Shown one piece after another: positions 28,757-30,978 of a DNA stretch of 30,978 bases (its first letter is position 1; each line of letters opens with the position of its first letter). The DNA lies in assembly GCA_964482435.1 (NCBI GenBank), contig CAYZXL010000059.1, positions 1-30,978 of the forward strand, read 5' to 3'. The notes beneath the pieces are model-generated. The model ran no database searches. It was given only the letters and a program-made list of their open reading frames with translations, and had not been told where the DNA came from. The stretch is from CAYZXL01 sp964482435 (GTDB lineage: Bacteria; Auribacterota; JABMQX01). The position numbers were made by a program, and so were the translations under genes.

Positions 28757-29371
28757 TTAGCCGCGGTCTTCCGCCATCTTTCTTCCCACTGCGCCGCCCG
28801 GGTGGGTCATGCCAAATTCCTCTTTTGTGTATCCCCCGAGTTCCAGCAGCAGCACACAGAGCGCGTCCCCTGCGGCGCCATTGACCAGTGAACTGCCGGT
28901 TGCAATCATGCCATAGGGATCTACGTCGCCCACCGTCTTCACATGGAAAACGAGGTCGCTCGTCCGGCCGAGGGGCGACTGCGGGTTCTCGGTCTGAGCG
29001 ACAATTTTGGCGCCGCGGGCGCGAGCAATCCCGGCGAACTGGTTGATTTCCGCACTGTGGCCACCTTTCGATATGATGAAAACAACGTCATTTGCGGCAA
29101 CTGCTCCGGCACCTCCGTGAAGGCTATCAGCGGCGTCAATGCAGAGAGCAGGCATTCCGCAGCACGCCAGGAGGTGCGCCATACGCTGAGCCATCGCGTG
29201 AGAAGTGCCGGTTCCCGTCACCAGAATATGTCCCTTGCAGCCAAGCAATAGCTCGACCACATCCGCCAGGCTTTCGTCGAATTGATCCGCAAGACGCGCA
29301 ACCGCTCGGGCTTCTCGCTCGATCACCTTTTTGGCTCTCGCCACCACGTCTGCTCTGGGTACGTTCGCCAT
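28757..29371 (-). CDS. SIS-domain sugar-phosphate isomerase, KpsF/KdsD-like, without CBS domains
   Basis: A 204-residue single SIS-domain protein. GGGAGA lies 9 bases before the ATG at 29371. Motifs of the arabinose-5-phosphate isomerase group are visible: VTGTGTSHAMAQRMA (51-65, sugar-phosphate loop), FIISKGGHSAEI (98-109) and GMTHPGGAVGRK (187-198). KpsF, KdsD and GutQ go on into two CBS domains (about 320 residues); this protein stops after the HPGG motif, as single-domain relatives do. It probably interconverts an aldose and a ketose phosphate. A role in Kdo synthesis is possible, but it is first gene of an operon with a polyol dehydrogenase, a DRL-like enzyme and an FGGY kinase, which points to catabolism. 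Confidence 0.85.
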   Translation of the reverse strand: MANVPRADVVARAKKVIEREARAVARLADQFDESLADVVELLLGCKGHILVTGTGTSHAMAQRMAHLLACCGMPALCIDAADSLHGGAGAVAANDVVFIISKGGHSAEINQFAGIARARGAKIVAQTENPQSPLGRTSDLVFHVKTVGDVDPYGMIATGSSLVNGAAGDALCVLLLELGGYTKEEFGMTHPGGAVGRKMAEDRG

Positions 29372-30055
29372 CTCTCAACTCGTCTCCCAACAGGGATAAC
29401 CAGTTCAGTCCTTGATTCTTCTCGGTTCTTCTTTCACATACGCATTTTGGCTGGCAGGCCGCAGGACCAGCATAAGAGCCGGAGAACATCCCCGGTTGCC
29501 TGCGACATAAGGCGTCCAGCCAAAATCAAACGCGGCGCCTGGGTAATTTCACCTGTCAAACATGATACCTCTCACCGGCCGCCATTCTCAAGCATTTGTG
29601 GAGAAAAGCAGCGACGAGCGTGCTCGCAGTGCTCGATCTACTTCTTCTTGAGGAACGGCACACGGCTGCCGTCGTCGGTCCTCTGATGGTAAACCGCGGG
29701 ATTCTTCATCGTGGCGAAGAATTCCGCCTTCATCTGCTTGACGTTTGTGCCTTGTTGCCCTCGATGATCAGGTTCTCAATGCGAGCCCCGTCGAGGTCGT
29801 AGCCGCTGATGACAGGAAAAACCGTGGCCGCCCTGGCCCCACGCAACACCATGCAATCGGCGTTCAACGGCGCGTGAAAGTCAGAATCGCAAACTCGCCG
29901 AACGAAGCTGTGGTCAACGCTGGAAGGTCACAAGGCCGTGGTGGGTTGACGCAGCATCCGTTCAGCGCGGCATCGCACCCGGATACTTGCCCGCCGGCGG
30001 CTGTCTCTCCAACCTCGCCCCTCGCAGGCACGGGGGCGGAGGATGGGGGCCAACC
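29372..30055. other. Gap with a decayed gene fragment
   Basis: Upstream of the SIS gene I find no convincing sigma70 promoter. The only coding trace is the fragment at 29638-29927 (minus). CGCCCC/GGGGCG arms around 30020-30045 form a loose hairpin of low significance. Confidence 0.4.
29638..29927 (-). pseudogene. Decayed 3' fragment, beta-helix-like, frameshifted
   Basis: On the minus strand, from a stop at 29928-29930, one frame reads SSVDHSFVRRVCDSDFHAP, LNADCMVLRGARAATVFPV and GARIENLIIEGNKAQ. The next frame carries on as NVKQMKAEFFATM to RVPFLKKK and stops at 29638. One extra A in the AAA run at the junction would join them. The 'ARIENLIIEGN' segment resembles a coil of a parallel beta-helix protein. 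There is no start codon with a ribosome site, and a stop interrupts the sequence upstream. I do not recognise the family; it could be a pseudogene or a gene hit by a read error. Confidence 0.35.
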
Positions 30056-30388
30056 CTAATGTCCGGACTTCCTCTGAGCGACATGCAGGGACTTCTGTGC
30101 CCATTCACGCAAGCTGTCCGTGTTCTCAAGCACGTCCGCCGGGACCTCATAATATTGCATGACATTGGGCTTTTTCGGGAAGGGCCGGAACGGCCCCATC
30201 CCGACCGCTTCGTAGTCCACGCGGTTGGAGTCATCAACTTTGAAATACAACACATCGTCGGCAATCAAGGCAAAAAACAGGCTGTGCATGTATAGGCCGA
30301 CGCCTCCAAACATGCGCTTGAACCGAACCGGGCCTACGCATCCGAGTTGATCGAGCACGTAGGTCAAATATCCTTCACTGACGCCCAT
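30056..30388 (-). CDS. TfoX N-terminal-domain protein
   Basis: A 110-residue cytoplasmic protein matching the TfoX/Sxy N-terminal domain: FKRMFGGVGLYMHSLFFALI (23-42), then DDVLYFKVDDSNRVDYEAVGM and PFPKKPNVMQYYEVPADVLE. In full-length TfoX (about 200 residues) this domain helps switch on competence genes; stand-alone versions are widespread and mostly uncharacterised. The ending LREWAQKSLHVAQRKSGH is also typical. The ribosome site is weak. It is 152 bases downstream of the GMP synthase gene on the same strand. A competence role should not be assumed. Confidence 0.88.
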   Translation of the reverse strand: MGVSEGYLTYVLDQLGCVGPVRFKRMFGGVGLYMHSLFFALIADDVLYFKVDDSNRVDYEAVGMGPFRPFPKKPNVMQYYEVPADVLENTDSLREWAQKSLHVAQRKSGH

Positions 30389-30540
30389 TATCTGATCTGT
30401 TGCACTTTGGAGTCCGCGACCCGTTTGTGGAGTCTATACCGGAGGAAGGCTTATTGCCTCCTCCAGTACCCGTCAATTCCAGACGCGCCGAATGACAACT
30501 ATGATGCCTGTGTCCTTGCGCCTTTCGTAGCCGGACTTGA

Positions 30541-30978
30541 TTAAACGTACTCAATAGTGGCCGGAGGCTTCGGCGTAAGGTCGTAGAGACAATGGTTCAC
30601 GTCTGCGACCTCCTCCACGATGCGGTTGCAGATTCTCCGTAGTTTTTCCCATGGAAGTTCCACCGCGGTGGCTGTCCTGCCATCAACGCTGTCAACGCAC
30701 CGAACGACAATAATCTGTCCGACCTCTCTCTTTCCCTCGCGAATGCCGGTGGCCCGGTCGTTCAGCAAAACGGCAAAGTACTGAAAGGCGCCACTCTCCT
30801 TGAGTTCTTCCTCCACGATCGCCGTAGCTGCTCGCACTGTCCTTAGTCGCTCTTCCGTTACCTCCCCGACGATTCTGGCAGCCAGGGCAGGGCCGGGGAA
30901 GGGGATGGCCTCCGAGATTTCGGCCGGCAGGCCAAGCTTCCTGGCCAGTTCCCTGACGCCGTCCTTGCGAAGCGTCTT
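30541..30978 (-). CDS. guaA: GMP synthase, C-terminal part (runs off the window)
   Basis: The last 145 residues of GMP synthase, which turns XMP into GMP with ATP and glutamine. The segment starts in the linker KTLRKDGVRELARKLGLP and includes PFPGPALAARIVGEVTEERL, the end of the PP-loop ATPase part. The dimerisation domain follows, ending NRIVEEVADVNHCLYDLTPKPPATIEYV; the closing KPPATIE is the family signature. The upstream part (glutaminase and ATPase core) lies beyond 30978, so I cannot tell a fused bacterial GuaA from a separate ATPase subunit. Confidence 0.93.
   Translation of the reverse strand, partial: KTLRKDGVRELARKLGLPAEISEAIPFPGPALAARIVGEVTEERLRTVRAATAIVEEELKESGAFQYFAVLLNDRATGIREGKREVGQIIVVRCVDSVDGRTATAVELPWEKLRRICNRIVEEVADVNHCLYDLTPKPPATIEYV

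Noticed and set aside
27783..28760. 325-codon open frame on the + strand
   Set aside because: It lies antisense to the zinc dehydrogenase, which has all metal and nucleotide motifs.
30056..30388. Competence regulator
   Set aside because: Only the N-terminal domain of TfoX is present; stand-alone versions have no established competence role.

Overview
This window comes from a moderately GC-rich bacterium, probably with a Gram-negative envelope. It has Tat and Sec signal peptides, lipoboxes, a secreted multiheme cytochrome and Shine-Dalgarno sites close to consensus. Secreted proteins with a calcium-loop/C-terminal 'FYRV/FFRV' tail, an Asp-box propeller, a DUF3160-like protein and a non-canonical sulfatase fit an uncultured lineage of the PVC/Sumerlaeota/Hydrogenedentota kind. 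No rRNA is present, so the phylum is inference. I saw no tRNA, rRNA or CRISPR array.

Layout. 1-9250 holds mostly exported or cell-surface proteins: a DUF3160-like protein (+), a small lipoprotein (-), a Tat-exported sulfatase-superfamily hydrolase (+), an M28 metallopeptidase (-) and a large lipoprotein (-) with a near-consensus sigma70 promoter. 9893-13096 is carB, without carA beside it. 13264-13792 is the wreck of an insertion element (DUF6788-like gene plus an IS66-like transposase start). Its right edge coincides with the truncated 3' end of a beta-helix gene. 13744-18697 (-) is an apparent operon: an Asp-box beta-propeller, a multiheme cytochrome c with an N-terminal carboxypeptidase-regulatory-like domain, then the truncated beta-helix protein.

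19341-29371 is a sugar or polyol utilisation locus. On the + strand lie a Tat/lipoprotein substrate-binding protein, a permease, a double ATPase and a second permease (ribose/rhamnose/AI-2 type). Convergent to it on the - strand lie a KpsF-like SIS isomerase, a zinc polyol dehydrogenase, an oxidoreductase of the DRL (DXP-reductoisomerase-like, homoserine-dehydrogenase-like) family, a broken FucI-family isomerase and an FGGY sugar kinase. A workable reading is uptake, oxidation, phosphorylation, then isomerisation or reduction of an unusual (perhaps branched) sugar or polyol. The broken isomerase suggests the pathway is decaying or being rewired, unless that region is misassembled. No transcription regulator is encoded in the window.

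29372-30978 holds a decayed fragment, a TfoX N-terminal-domain protein and the 3' end of a GMP synthase gene running off the edge.

Non-coding structure of note: several short-loop perfect hairpins, two of them in tandem pairs, with different arm sequences but the same architecture; an inverted GACAGGAT-type repeat at 3222-3385; helically spaced TGCAG boxes around one promoter; and single-base homopolymer frameshifts in the broken genes.
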